A DNA stretch of 64,000 nucleotides from positions 21,938-85,937 of the forward strand of contig NZ_LAYY01000017.1 of NCBI RefSeq assembly GCF_000986785.1, given 5' to 3'. Position 1 is the stretch's first letter, and each line of letters opens with the position of its first letter. The notes beneath the pieces are model-generated. The model had not been told where the DNA came from. It worked only from the letters and a program-made list of their open reading frames with translations, and ran no database searches. The DNA is from Mesobacillus campisalis (GTDB lineage: Bacteria > Bacillota > Bacilli > Bacillales > Cytobacillaceae). Positions 35,599 through 43,087 of this stretch are shown piece after piece. The translations under genes and the position numbers were made by a program.

Positions 35599-36960
35599 CT
35601 ATGAATTCGAACTAAATAGCTGTACGTTCTTCCTTTCGGCACGCTGGAGGTCGTCCAGCACCGTATTCTTCCTGAAATAGTATAGCAGGACGAAAACAAC
35701 AGCGATGCCCAAAATGATGTACACGCCCAGGAACAGGATGAAGAGTACACCAAGATTTGTAGCAGTGGTTGCCGACTCCGCTGTGGACAAAATCCGGTAG
35801 ATTACCCATGGCTGCCGCCCGGTGCAGGCAAAGATCCAGCCAAATTCTATTGCGGCGACAGCCAATGGACCTGAGGCCACCATCGTCCACAAAAACCATT
35901 TTGGGAACCTGTCCTTTTTAAAAAACTTCTTCCATAATAGACCGAAAATCGCAATCAAAATCAGCAATGAGCCGATGCCCACCATGGCATTAAAAAGAGT
36001 ATGGATGAATAAGGGGGGCCAAAGTTCCTCCGGAAAGTCGTTCAACCCGACAACGACCGTATCGAAGCTGTTTCCTGCAAGGAAGCTAAGGGCCCACGGA
36101 ATTTCAATGCCCCATTTAACTGTTTGGGTTTCACGATCGGTAAAGCCCCCAATGGCCAGAGGCGCATGGGATTGGGTCTCGAACAAGCCTTCGGCAGCAG
36201 CCAGTTTTTCAGGCTGGTATTCATGAAGGTATTGGGCTGCCTCATGGCCGTTAATGGCTGTTCCGAATGCTGCGAGTCCGCCAACAACAAGGGAAATCAT
36301 CAACGCCTTTTGATGGAAACGGTACAGCCTTGAGCCGAAATCATTTTTAAGCATTTTAAAGGCAGAAACAGAGGCCACCACAAAAGCTCCCACCACATAA
36401 GCAGAAACAGCGACATGAGTGGCGGTCACAAGAAAGCTTGGATTGAAAAAGGCAGCCCAGGGATCGATGTCCAGGTATTGCCCGTTTTCATAGCGGAATC
36501 CTCTCGGAGTACCCTGAAAGGCGTGCACATTGGTAATCAGCACCGCCGAGGCAAGTGCACCCAGAGCCACGAGAATCAGGCTGGCAATCCTCATCCACGG
36601 AGCAATCCGTTCAGCGGCATAAACATAAATAGACATGAACAAGGCTTCAATGAAGAAAGCATAGATTTCAATCTGGAAGGGCAGGGGCATCACCCTGCCG
36701 ATCACTTCCATAAACCCCGGCCATAAAAGCGACAGCTGAGTTCCTGCAATCGTACCTGTCGGAATTCCGACACCAAGCAAAACGGCAAAGGCTTTCGTCC
36801 ACCGCTTAGCCATCACTACATATTCAAGGTCCTTTGTTTTTTGGTAGAGGAGCTCGGCCGTTAAAATCATCATCGGCAGCCCCACGCCAATGGTAGCAAA
36901 GATAATATGAAAAGCCATGGTTGTTCCAAACAAGGAACGGGCTATCAGAATATCATTCAT
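35599..36960 (-). CDS. cydA: Cytochrome bd quinol oxidase subunit I (short Q-loop type)
   Basis: Haem-bearing subunit reducing O2 with menaquinol. The ATG at 36960 (453 residues) follows AAAGGAAG; an upstream frame to 37011 lacks a site. H18 in TTMAFHIIFATIGVG is the haem b595/d ligand position, ATHVAVSAYVVGAFVVASVSAFKM carries the second axial His, and GRQPWVIYRILSTAES is the quinol-site signature. The Q-loop after helix 6 is short, as in Geobacillus and YthA-type enzymes. High O2 affinity would suit use with the adjacent formate genes under low oxygen. Confidence 0.93.
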   Translation of the reverse strand: MNDILIARSLFGTTMAFHIIFATIGVGLPMMILTAELLYQKTKDLEYVVMAKRWTKAFAVLLGVGIPTGTIAGTQLSLLWPGFMEVIGRVMPLPFQIEIYAFFIEALFMSIYVYAAERIAPWMRIASLILVALGALASAVLITNVHAFQGTPRGFRYENGQYLDIDPWAAFFNPSFLVTATHVAVSAYVVGAFVVASVSAFKMLKNDFGSRLYRFHQKALMISLVVGGLAAFGTAINGHEAAQYLHEYQPEKLAAAEGLFETQSHAPLAIGGFTDRETQTVKWGIEIPWALSFLAGNSFDTVVVGLNDFPEELWPPLFIHTLFNAMVGIGSLLILIAIFGLLWKKFFKKDRFPKWFLWTMVASGPLAVAAIEFGWIFACTGRQPWVIYRILSTAESATTATNLGVLFILFLGVYIILGIAVVFVLLYYFRKNTVLDDLQRAERKNVQLFSSNS

Positions 36961-37118
36961 GTATAGGTTCTTCCTTTCCCGGAGTTTTCTTGTCTTACAT
37001 ATAATTTCCAAGCACTCCAGGAATATGTAACCTTTCTACATAAGGGTGAGGAAGGATTTATATATCATGAGGAAGAATATCATGAGGATAAGTATCATTT
37101 GTGTAAAGGAAGATATTG

Positions 37119-38024
37119 ATGACCAGAGATTTCCTAAAAGTCCAAGGCAAAGACGTACCAGGGAATATGCAGGCTTACCTTCAGTACTACAACTTGAACT
37201 GCAGCGGGGTGGAGCATTCTCATGAGTTTTTCCGCAGCAGGAGCAATGAAGAAATATTCATCCAGAGTTTTACCCCTGCAGCGCCTAGAGGAGTATGCTA
37301 TGTTTTGCATGGGTACTTTGACCATTCCGGCTCCATGAGCCAGTTAATCCGGCATTTAACTTCGCTTCAATTCCAGGTTGTCGCTTATGATTTGCAGGGG
37401 CATGGCTTATCAACAGGGGATAGGGGAGCCATCAGGACCTTTGATGACTATGTGGATTTATTCAAGGAAATTATGGAGAGATACAGGAAGAAAGCGGACC
37501 AGTACTCCGTTGCCATTGCCCATAGCACAGGAGGAGCCATTCTGATGGATTATCTGCTGCGTTATGGAGGCATGATCGAAACAGCCGTATTGGTCAGTCC
37601 GCTTGTCCGTTCGCATAATTGGCATATGTCAAGGGCGGGTCTAATCCTGATGAAAAGAAGGGTTACCATGCTGCCGCGAGTATATAAACGGAATTCCTCC
37701 AACCTCCACTATTTGAAGCAGGTAAAGGAAGATCCGCTTCAGAACGGAAGGATACCGGTGGGGTGGTTCCAAGCGCTCGTAAATTGGCAGAATGTGCTGG
37801 AAAACTATCCTGATTCCGATAAAAAGATCCTGGTTATCCAGGGTGATAAGGATAAAACAGTGGACTGGAAATACAACCTTGCATTTATAAAACGGAAATT
37901 TCCAAATTGTGAAATGCGGATTGTAAGAGGAGGCAATCACCAACTGCTAAATGAGCGTGAGGATTTTTTGAAACAAACTTTTAACTGCCTTGACTCGTTT
38001 ATCATCCAGGGAAATGGGGATTAA
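37119..38024 (+). CDS. Alpha/beta hydrolase (lysophospholipase/monoacylglycerol lipase-like)
   Basis: 301-residue serine hydrolase. VLHGYFDHSGSM gives the oxyanion loop, IAHSTGGAI the nucleophile Ser, GDKDKTVDW the Asp, and GGNHQLLNE the His. The pattern YDLQGHGLSTGDRG is typical of the PldB/monoacylglycerol lipase group. The ATG at 37119 is preferred over a TTG three bases earlier on spacing to AAAGGA. No signal peptide, so it acts in the cytosol. Two ATATCATGAGGA copies upstream (37064 and 37078 region) are unexplained. Confidence 0.82.
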   Translation: MTRDFLKVQGKDVPGNMQAYLQYYNLNCSGVEHSHEFFRSRSNEEIFIQSFTPAAPRGVCYVLHGYFDHSGSMSQLIRHLTSLQFQVVAYDLQGHGLSTGDRGAIRTFDDYVDLFKEIMERYRKKADQYSVAIAHSTGGAILMDYLLRYGGMIETAVLVSPLVRSHNWHMSRAGLILMKRRVTMLPRVYKRNSSNLHYLKQVKEDPLQNGRIPVGWFQALVNWQNVLENYPDSDKKILVIQGDKDKTVDWKYNLAFIKRKFPNCEMRIVRGGNHQLLNEREDFLKQTFNCLDSFIIQGNGD

Positions 38025-38056
38025 AACAAGATCTTGACAGATCCCGAAACAAAGAA

Positions 38057-38101
38057 AACCGGCAGCCGGCATGTCAAATGCTTTTCCGGCAGCCGGTTTA
38101 A
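38057..38101. terminator. Bidirectional terminator
   Basis: AAACCGGCAGCCGG (38057-38070) and CCGGCAGCCGGTTT pair with a single mismatch; T tracts on both sides. It separates the hydrolase from the converging B12/STAS operon. Confidence 0.8.
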
Positions 38102-38105
38102 AAAC

Positions 38106-38852
38106 TCACATAATGGCCTTGAATGCTTTACTTAAACTATTCAAAAAAGGAACATCCAGTTTGGCGGGACTGCGATTCAGGTAAAAGGCATGATTAGGCT
38201 TTATGCCGATAATACTGGGAGAGATCCCCATTATTTGCAGCTCTTTGATAAGCATGATGAAGGCATCGACACCTTCATCTGTCAAAGTACCGACACCATT
38301 AAAATCAAACAGAATGTCCTCGTAGTCTCCATCATGTGCTTTATGCATGATTCTTTCCTCGTTTTGCTGGATAAGCTTCTGGTCAAGGTTTCCAAACAGA
38401 GGCACAAGAGCTGTACCTTTGGTCAATTTAATAAAAGGGCAGGAAAGGCTTTTGATTTCGTTTAAGCTCTTTTCGACTTGCTCCTTCTTTTCCAAAAGTT
38501 CCAAATTGGTTTCAGCCAATCGCAGACGATGTTTCTCCACGATGCTCTCAAGCTCTGCCAGGCGATGGTCTTTCTGCAGGCAGATGATATGGCCTTCGCT
38601 TTTATCCCAGACCACACTGACATCGACGAGGGCATAAGGTGAGTCCTTAGTCTTCATGATCAATTCGCCTTCTGCCCTTTCATCCTTCTTGGCAAGAAGC
38701 TGAGCAGCTTTATTTCTGCTCTCCCAATCCACCAAGTCAAGGAAGTTGCCGGAAGGTTCATAGATTTCCAGGCTCCTGTCGGATACAGTAAGAATGGCGA
38801 AATCTGTGCTGATGCGGAAATAGGGCTGCGGTAAAAATTTAGTAGGACACAC
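38106..38852 (-). CDS. PAS-like/coiled-coil/STAS-domain signalling protein (RsbR-like)
   Basis: 248 residues. Residues about 10-95 look like a PAS-type sensor (FRISTDFAILTVSDRSLEIYEPSG, WDKSEGHIICLQKDHRL). A coiled coil follows (residues 97-132, LESIVEKHRLRLAETNLELLEKK). The C-terminal 110 residues form a STAS domain (CPFIKLTKGTALVPLFGNLD, then ILFDFNGVGTLTDEGVDAFIMLIKELQIMGISPSIIGI). STAS proteins of this build are stressosome (RsbR) or anti-anti-sigma-like. A Thr lies in the loop where STAS proteins are phosphorylated. It overlaps the B12-binding gene by 14 bases. The GTG start at 38852 follows GGAG; a start two bases later is out of frame. Confidence 0.75.
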   Translation of the reverse strand: MCPTKFLPQPYFRISTDFAILTVSDRSLEIYEPSGNFLDLVDWESRNKAAQLLAKKDERAEGELIMKTKDSPYALVDVSVVWDKSEGHIICLQKDHRLAELESIVEKHRLRLAETNLELLEKKEQVEKSLNEIKSLSCPFIKLTKGTALVPLFGNLDQKLIQQNEERIMHKAHDGDYEDILFDFNGVGTLTDEGVDAFIMLIKELQIMGISPSIIGIKPNHAFYLNRSPAKLDVPFLNSLSKAFKAIM

Positions 38853-39501
38853 TTGATTTCACTCCAGGGGGATGACGCTTAATCCAATCTCTCACGTCCT
38901 CCAGATTTTTCATAAAGATCGTCTTCTTTGAGCCATACCGCGAAAACTCATAGTGAGACAGCAGGCGGCCCCCAATCATAACGATTGGGCGATTTGGTAA
39001 TTTCTCAAGCTCGGCAATATAGGGATTAAGATGTTCGGCATGATACAGAATGGAAAAGGAGAGGCAAATCACATCCGGCTGCCAGTCCACTGCCGTTTTT
39101 TTCGCATATTCGAGCGGGAGATTTGGACCGTGGAATCTTGTCGTCCACCCAGCTTCACTGAATAATTGGGAAGCCATTTTGATTCCCAGGTAATGCTGTT
39201 CACTTTCGACGCATAGAAACATGGCTTTTTTTGAATTGGAAGGATTCTGTTCTTTCTTTTTCTCCATTTGGTAGCGGGCAAGCAAAAAATCGCAGGTTGA
39301 AGTAGCCAGATGTTCGTCGGCCACCGAGATTTTATTGGTTTCCCACAAAGAACCGATATGCCCCATGCCGGCAGTAATGATATGTTCATATATATATAGG
39401 CTGTCTTTGCCTTTTTTTCTGTATTCATTGATATATTCCCAGGCCTCATCCTGATTTCCTTCAAGCAGCAGCTGGGCAAGAGCGGCTCCGTGTTCGTGCA
39501 A
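38839..39501 (-). CDS. CarH-like cobalamin-binding sensor without DNA-binding domain
   Basis: 220 residues from a TTG at 39501 with GAGGTGAG upstream (a GTG at 39510 overlaps that site). The N-terminal helical cap holds W53, V60, E63 and H64 with the same spacing as W131, V138, E141 and H142 of the Thermus B12 photoreceptor CarH. The Rossmann-like domain has EQHYLG with H103 as the lower axial ligand, GWTTRFHGPNLP and a LSFSIL/MIGGR pair closing the base pocket. The MerR DNA-binding domain of CarH is missing, so output must go through a partner, probably the STAS protein encoded next. Inference: adenosylcobalamin-dependent light or B12 sensing. Confidence 0.8.
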   Translation of the reverse strand: MHEHGAALAQLLLEGNQDEAWEYINEYRKKGKDSLYIYEHIITAGMGHIGSLWETNKISVADEHLATSTCDFLLARYQMEKKKEQNPSNSKKAMFLCVESEQHYLGIKMASQLFSEAGWTTRFHGPNLPLEYAKKTAVDWQPDVICLSFSILYHAEHLNPYIAELEKLPNRPIVMIGGRLLSHYEFSRYGSKKTIFMKNLEDVRDWIKRHPPGVKSSVSY

Positions 39502-39525
39502 GATTCTCACCTCGATTTGTTATGA

Positions 39526-39885
39526 CTAGCTGTCATTTCCTTTTTTCAGGGAGTGGATTGCACTCTCCAGTATTTCGTTATATTTCGGAGCATTTGCGCG
39601 CTCATGCTTGGTAAACGCATTTTGCAGCCTGCAGAAGTTATCAACGAGATGCTCTGTTGCCATTCCGCGGGAAGTGAGTATCCCGTCCAGCCAATGGGCG
39701 TAATCAATAAAAGATTGCGGGTTTCCAAGAAAAAGGGCCGTTTCTAAATGTTTTAGATGGTGACCATTATCTTCCCGGCATTTTTCAACTCCGCGTTCCC
39801 CGAATTTTTCAAGGAGAACCGGAAAATCCTGATAAATTCCCTGGGTGACTTCGTCAATAATTTCATTTCTTCTTGTGATCGTCAT
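39526..39885 (-). CDS. Helical partner protein of the B12-binding sensor, 119 aa
   Basis: All-helical 119-residue protein with the segment CREDNGHHLKHLETAL, followed by FIDYAHWLDGILTSRGMATEHLVDNF. As I recall, a similar HHLxxLxxA-F-x-x-Y-x-x-W-x-x-x-L-x-x-RG module occurs at the N-terminus of some larger B12-binding signalling proteins; here it is a separate chain, which would suggest a split sensor. It overlaps the upstream gene by four bases (ATGA) and lies 24 bases before the B12-binding gene. Function unknown; sensor or adaptor is likely from context. Confidence 0.6.
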   Translation of the reverse strand: MTITRRNEIIDEVTQGIYQDFPVLLEKFGERGVEKCREDNGHHLKHLETALFLGNPQSFIDYAHWLDGILTSRGMATEHLVDNFCRLQNAFTKHERANAPKYNEILESAIHSLKKGNDS

Positions 39886-40187
39886 TCAGCGACTCTCCTG
39901 TAGCGCTGGACCTTTGGCTTGATGGATGCCAGTTCCTGGTCAGGATAATTTTTTTCCAGTTCGTGAACCTTTTTATACGCATCGCTGGTTATGTAGTTAA
40001 GGTAATCTTCTTTCGTTTCCCAGCAGATTTGAACAGTAAGCTCAGAAGGAACCTGTTCGTTCTGCAGCAATTGGAAAGACAGAAACCCTTTATACGTATC
40101 TACCAATTTGGATCTATTTTGATAGATGGCAATCACTTCTTCTGCTTTGTCATCGGGTACTGCCACTGTGCTGTGAACAATATACAT
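39882..40187 (-). CDS. Antibiotic biosynthesis monooxygenase (ABM) domain protein
   Basis: 101 residues, single ferredoxin-like ABM domain: MYIVHSTVAVPDDKAEEVIAIYQNRSKLVD, KGFLSFQLLQNEQ, TVQICWETKEDYLNYITSDAYKKVHE. The start at 40187 is set by GGAGGAAC. ABM proteins include haem-degrading HmoA/IsdG types and quinol monooxygenases; the W/N/H haem-degrading triad is not obvious here. It is the first gene of the operon with the B12-binding and STAS genes, which is unusual company, and follows a consensus promoter. Confidence 0.75.
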   Translation of the reverse strand: MYIVHSTVAVPDDKAEEVIAIYQNRSKLVDTYKGFLSFQLLQNEQVPSELTVQICWETKEDYLNYITSDAYKKVHELEKNYPDQELASIKPKVQRYRRVAE

Positions 40188-40260
40188 GAACTGTTCCTCC
40201 AATTGTAAAAGGTCAGTGCCAGGCACCGCCATTATTCCTCGCTCTAATAAACCACAGTTA

Positions 40261-40289
40261 ATTATAACCTTATAGTTTCATTGTTTCAA
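40261..40289 (-). promoter_or_regulatory. Consensus promoter of the B12/STAS operon
   Basis: On the minus strand TTGAAA (40284-40289), 17 bases, TATAAT (40261-40266), about 75 bases before the first start codon. No sigma-B-type sequence was seen. Confidence 0.8.
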
Positions 40290-40446
40290 ATCTCCCAAAT
40301 TATGTTTCCACTATGGTCACCTGTGCTGTTGCAGGATGTTGTATAAACTTTCTGCACATTGCGGGAACTGACTTATAATTAAAGGCAACTTGGACTGAAC
40401 CTCATCATATTCTGTTACGGATGCTGATCTAGGGGAGGAGAAAGAA

Positions 40447-41343
40447 ATGACCGATGGAGCTTACAGAGAGTCATTGGCCGAATGGTTGGAAAATATAGAG
40501 CTGGTTTGGGTAAACGCAAGGGAACAGCTGAAGCAAGCGGTCGAAGAAGAGGATCTAAAGGATTGGGAACGCGAGCTGACGTTTTTAAAAGCGGAAACGG
40601 AAAATCTGGATGCAATGGAACTATATAACAGGGCAGATGTTCTTCAGAAAAACATGGAGGGTATTTTCCATTTGGCAGGCTTGGAATTGGAGAGGCAGGA
40701 GGAGGAAAGGGTTCAGCCTGTACCGATTGGGGGCCATCGTCTGCCCCCGCTTCCGTACCGCTATAGCGCTCTTGAGCCAGTGATAGCAGAGGAAATTATG
40801 AGGCTGCATCACACTAAACATCATCAAAGTTATGTAGACGGACTGAACAAAGCAGAAAGAGAAATGAAGAAAGCCAGGGATACTGGGGATTTTGCCTTAA
40901 TCAAGCATTGGGAAAGAGAAGCCGCCTTCCATGGTTCGGGCCACTACCTGCATACGATTTTCTGGAGCATCATGAGCCCGGATGGCGGCGGGAAGCCAGG
41001 AGGAAAACTGGCTGAAGCCATCAATGCCTCCTTCGGCAGTTTTAACAAGTTCAAAAGGCATTTCTCGGAAGCGGCCAAAAATGTGGAAGCAGTTGGATGG
41101 GCCATTCTTGTATGGGCTCCCCGTTCCCACCGCCTGGAAATCCTTACCGCGGAAAAACACCAGAACCTTACCCAGTGGGACAATATTCCGCTCCTTGTCC
41201 TGGATGTCTGGGAGCACGCCTATTATTTGCAATACAAAAATGAACGGGCAAAATATGTGGATAATTGGTGGAACGTTGTGAATTGGAAGGAAGTTGAACG
41301 CCGTTTTAACCAAGCCCGTGTTCTCCGCTGGGAGCCTTTTTAA
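40447..41343 (+). CDS. sodF: Fe/Mn-type superoxide dismutase SodF, with N-terminal extension
   Basis: 298 residues. The first 90 or so are a charged helical extension (ESLAEWLENIELVWVNAREQLKQAVEEEDL) as in B. subtilis SodF. The dismutase domain begins at RLPPLPYRYSALEP; metal ligands are His in LHHTKHHQSYVDGLN, His in GSGHYLHTIFW, and Asp/His in LVLDVWEHAYYLQY. Several positions differ from SodA (GSGHYLH instead of GGHANH), so metal use or activity may differ. RBS GGGGAGGAG. Divergent from the B12/STAS operon across a 260-base gap, raising the possibility of linked oxidative or light stress. Confidence 0.88.
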   Translation: MTDGAYRESLAEWLENIELVWVNAREQLKQAVEEEDLKDWERELTFLKAETENLDAMELYNRADVLQKNMEGIFHLAGLELERQEEERVQPVPIGGHRLPPLPYRYSALEPVIAEEIMRLHHTKHHQSYVDGLNKAEREMKKARDTGDFALIKHWEREAAFHGSGHYLHTIFWSIMSPDGGGKPGGKLAEAINASFGSFNKFKRHFSEAAKNVEAVGWAILVWAPRSHRLEILTAEKHQNLTQWDNIPLLVLDVWEHAYYLQYKNERAKYVDNWWNVVNWKEVERRFNQARVLRWEPF

Positions 41344-41451
41344 GCGGAGGGTGGGCATGATACTGCTGTCAACTGGGCATCTTCTCCGATAGAATGCACA
41401 TAAAAAGAAAACCTCCTGTAAACACTAACGTATGTTCTGGAGGTGTAAATC

Positions 41452-41766
41452 ATGGAGTCAGGAAACTTCGAAAAGATTTATCAGGAATACAAACAGCAAG
41501 GTGAAGCCCAGGCAGCAAACGAAATGTCCAATAGCATGCAGACAGGGAAAGAGAAAATAGTGGCAGTAAGGAAAAATGATGAAGGGGATTTGATTGCCTT
41601 CAAAACAGACAGCGGGCGGGAACTGGATTATATTACTGCCCTGGATGAGGCAAAAGCAGGATTGCTCCAGCATGTGGATGTGTTCCATAAGTACGGGAGG
41701 GATATTCTCCGCAGCGAGCCGGATGGTGTAAAAGAGAATAATCTTGATCAGCTGCCTGAATTTTAA
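41452..41766 (+). CDS. DUF3892 domain protein
   Basis: 104 residues. A variable N-terminal 30 residues precede the DUF3892 block: EKIVAVRKNDEGDLIAFK, SGRELDYITALDEAKAG and HKYGRDILRSEPDGVKENNLDQLP. The family is common in Bacillaceae and of unknown function. RBS GGAGGTG, ATG at 41452. Terminator at 41777-41814. Confidence 0.85.
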   Translation: MESGNFEKIYQEYKQQGEAQAANEMSNSMQTGKEKIVAVRKNDEGDLIAFKTDSGRELDYITALDEAKAGLLQHVDVFHKYGRDILRSEPDGVKENNLDQLPEF

Positions 41767-41776
41767 TGGCGAGGCT

Positions 41777-41814
41777 AAAGGCTGCCTGCAAGCTATTTGC
41801 CTGGCAGCCTTTTC
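41777..41814 (+). terminator. Terminator
   Basis: AAAGGCTGCC and GGCAGCCTTT form a ten-pair stem, with an approximately 16-base loop and a T tract. Confidence 0.85.
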
Positions 41815-41894
41815 CGTTGTATTGAGAAAAGTTCTGAATTTAAAAATAATATAGGTTGATAAAAAAAGCATTTAAAAGTAAAATGAAGATGAAA

Positions 41895-41963
41895 TGTTAA
41901 CGTGAACAAAAAAAGCAACAATAACACGTTTATTTTTTTTGAACTATATTGTTAACGTTAACA
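41895..41963 (+). promoter_or_regulatory. Paired LacI-type operators of the altronate operon
   Basis: TGTTAACGTGAACA (41895-41908) and the perfect palindrome TGTTAACGTTAACA (41950-41963) lie 55 bases apart from centre to centre, about 5 helical turns, which would allow looping by a LacI-family tetramer. They stand upstream of the lacI-type gene itself, so autoregulation of the operon is likely. Confidence 0.75.
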
Positions 41964-42020
41964 TGCTGTTGAAGACAGACTCAATTTGGATAGCGAAAAG
42001 TAAAAAAGGAAGGTCAAAAC

Positions 42021-43019
42021 ATGGTTACAATCAAAGATATCGCCAAATTGGCCAATGTGTCACATACAACTGTTTCCCGGGCCCTAAATAACAGTCCGCT
42101 TATTAAGGAGCCGACAAAGCGGAAGATTCTTGAAATAGCTTCCCAGTTGAATTATTCGCCAAATTACAATGCGAAAAGCCTGGTGATGCAGAAATCACAC
42201 ACCATTGGCCTTTTCTTCACCAGTATCAGCACCGGAACTTCACCAAGCTTTTTTGTTGATTCACTTAAAGGTGTGAACAGGGTCATCAGCCAGGATTACA
42301 ACCTTTTCGTCAGAGGTCTTGATGACTATGATGACTACTCCAGCATCAACCAGCAAAGGTTCGATGGCATCATCCTAATGAGCCAAAGCGTTCATGATAA
42401 TCCTTTTATCTATCACGTGCTGCAGAAGGAAATCCCCTTGGTGGTCCTGAATCGTGACATTGAAGAAGCCGGCATTATGAATATCCTTTCCAATGATACA
42501 GATGGGGCGCGCAAGGCAGTTGAACATTTGGTGGAAAACGGCCATCGGAAGATCGCTATCATTGAAGGAATAAAGGGGTTCAAGTCGACCCAAATGCGCC
42601 TGGAGGGATATCAGGAGGCGCTGACTGCTAGTGGAATTCCTCTTCAAAGCGATTATCGCATAAGGGGAAACTATGACATGGAAAGCGGCTATGCCGGTAT
42701 GGAAAAGCTGCTCAGCTTAAAAGAACCTCCAACTGCCGTATTTTGTTCAAATGATGATATGGCTATTGGCGCAATGAATGCAATATTCGCAAACGGATTA
42801 AAAGTGCCTGAAGACATTTCCATTGTTGGCTTTGATGACATCGGTTTTTCCCAGTATACAACCCCCAGGCTTACAACGGTGAAAAGGCCCGTTGAGAAGA
42901 TTAGCGTCCTTGGGGCAGAAACCGTTTTGTCCCTGGTGATCGGGAATAAGGAGATACCGAAAAAAATCTTTGCCCAGACAGAATTGGTTGTCAGGGACTC
43001 GGTTGCCAAGAGGATTTAA
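42021..43019 (+). CDS. LacI/GalR-family regulator of the uronate operon
   Basis: 332 residues. The helix-turn-helix is VTIKDIAKLANVSHTTVSRALNN at residues 2-24 with the hinge LNYSPNYNAKSL; the rest is the periplasmic-binding-like effector domain ending in GFDDIGFSQYTTPRLTTVKRP. It heads the operon for tagaturonate/altronate use and probably binds the paired palindromes upstream; inducer is likely a hexuronate pathway intermediate. B. subtilis ExuR has the same role. Confidence 0.88.
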   Translation: MVTIKDIAKLANVSHTTVSRALNNSPLIKEPTKRKILEIASQLNYSPNYNAKSLVMQKSHTIGLFFTSISTGTSPSFFVDSLKGVNRVISQDYNLFVRGLDDYDDYSSINQQRFDGIILMSQSVHDNPFIYHVLQKEIPLVVLNRDIEEAGIMNILSNDTDGARKAVEHLVENGHRKIAIIEGIKGFKSTQMRLEGYQEALTASGIPLQSDYRIRGNYDMESGYAGMEKLLSLKEPPTAVFCSNDDMAIGAMNAIFANGLKVPEDISIVGFDDIGFSQYTTPRLTTVKRPVEKISVLGAETVLSLVIGNKEIPKKIFAQTELVVRDSVAKRI

Positions 43020-43087
43020 GGACATATGGGATATGCAGATTCATAAATACATTAATTCGCGCGTGCAAAGTGAGGGGGAGGAAGAAT

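Noticed and set aside
40187..40330. Sigma-B promoter for the B12/STAS operon
   Set aside because: GGTTTAT is present but no GGGTAT-type -10 at the right spacing; a consensus sigma-A promoter is there instead.
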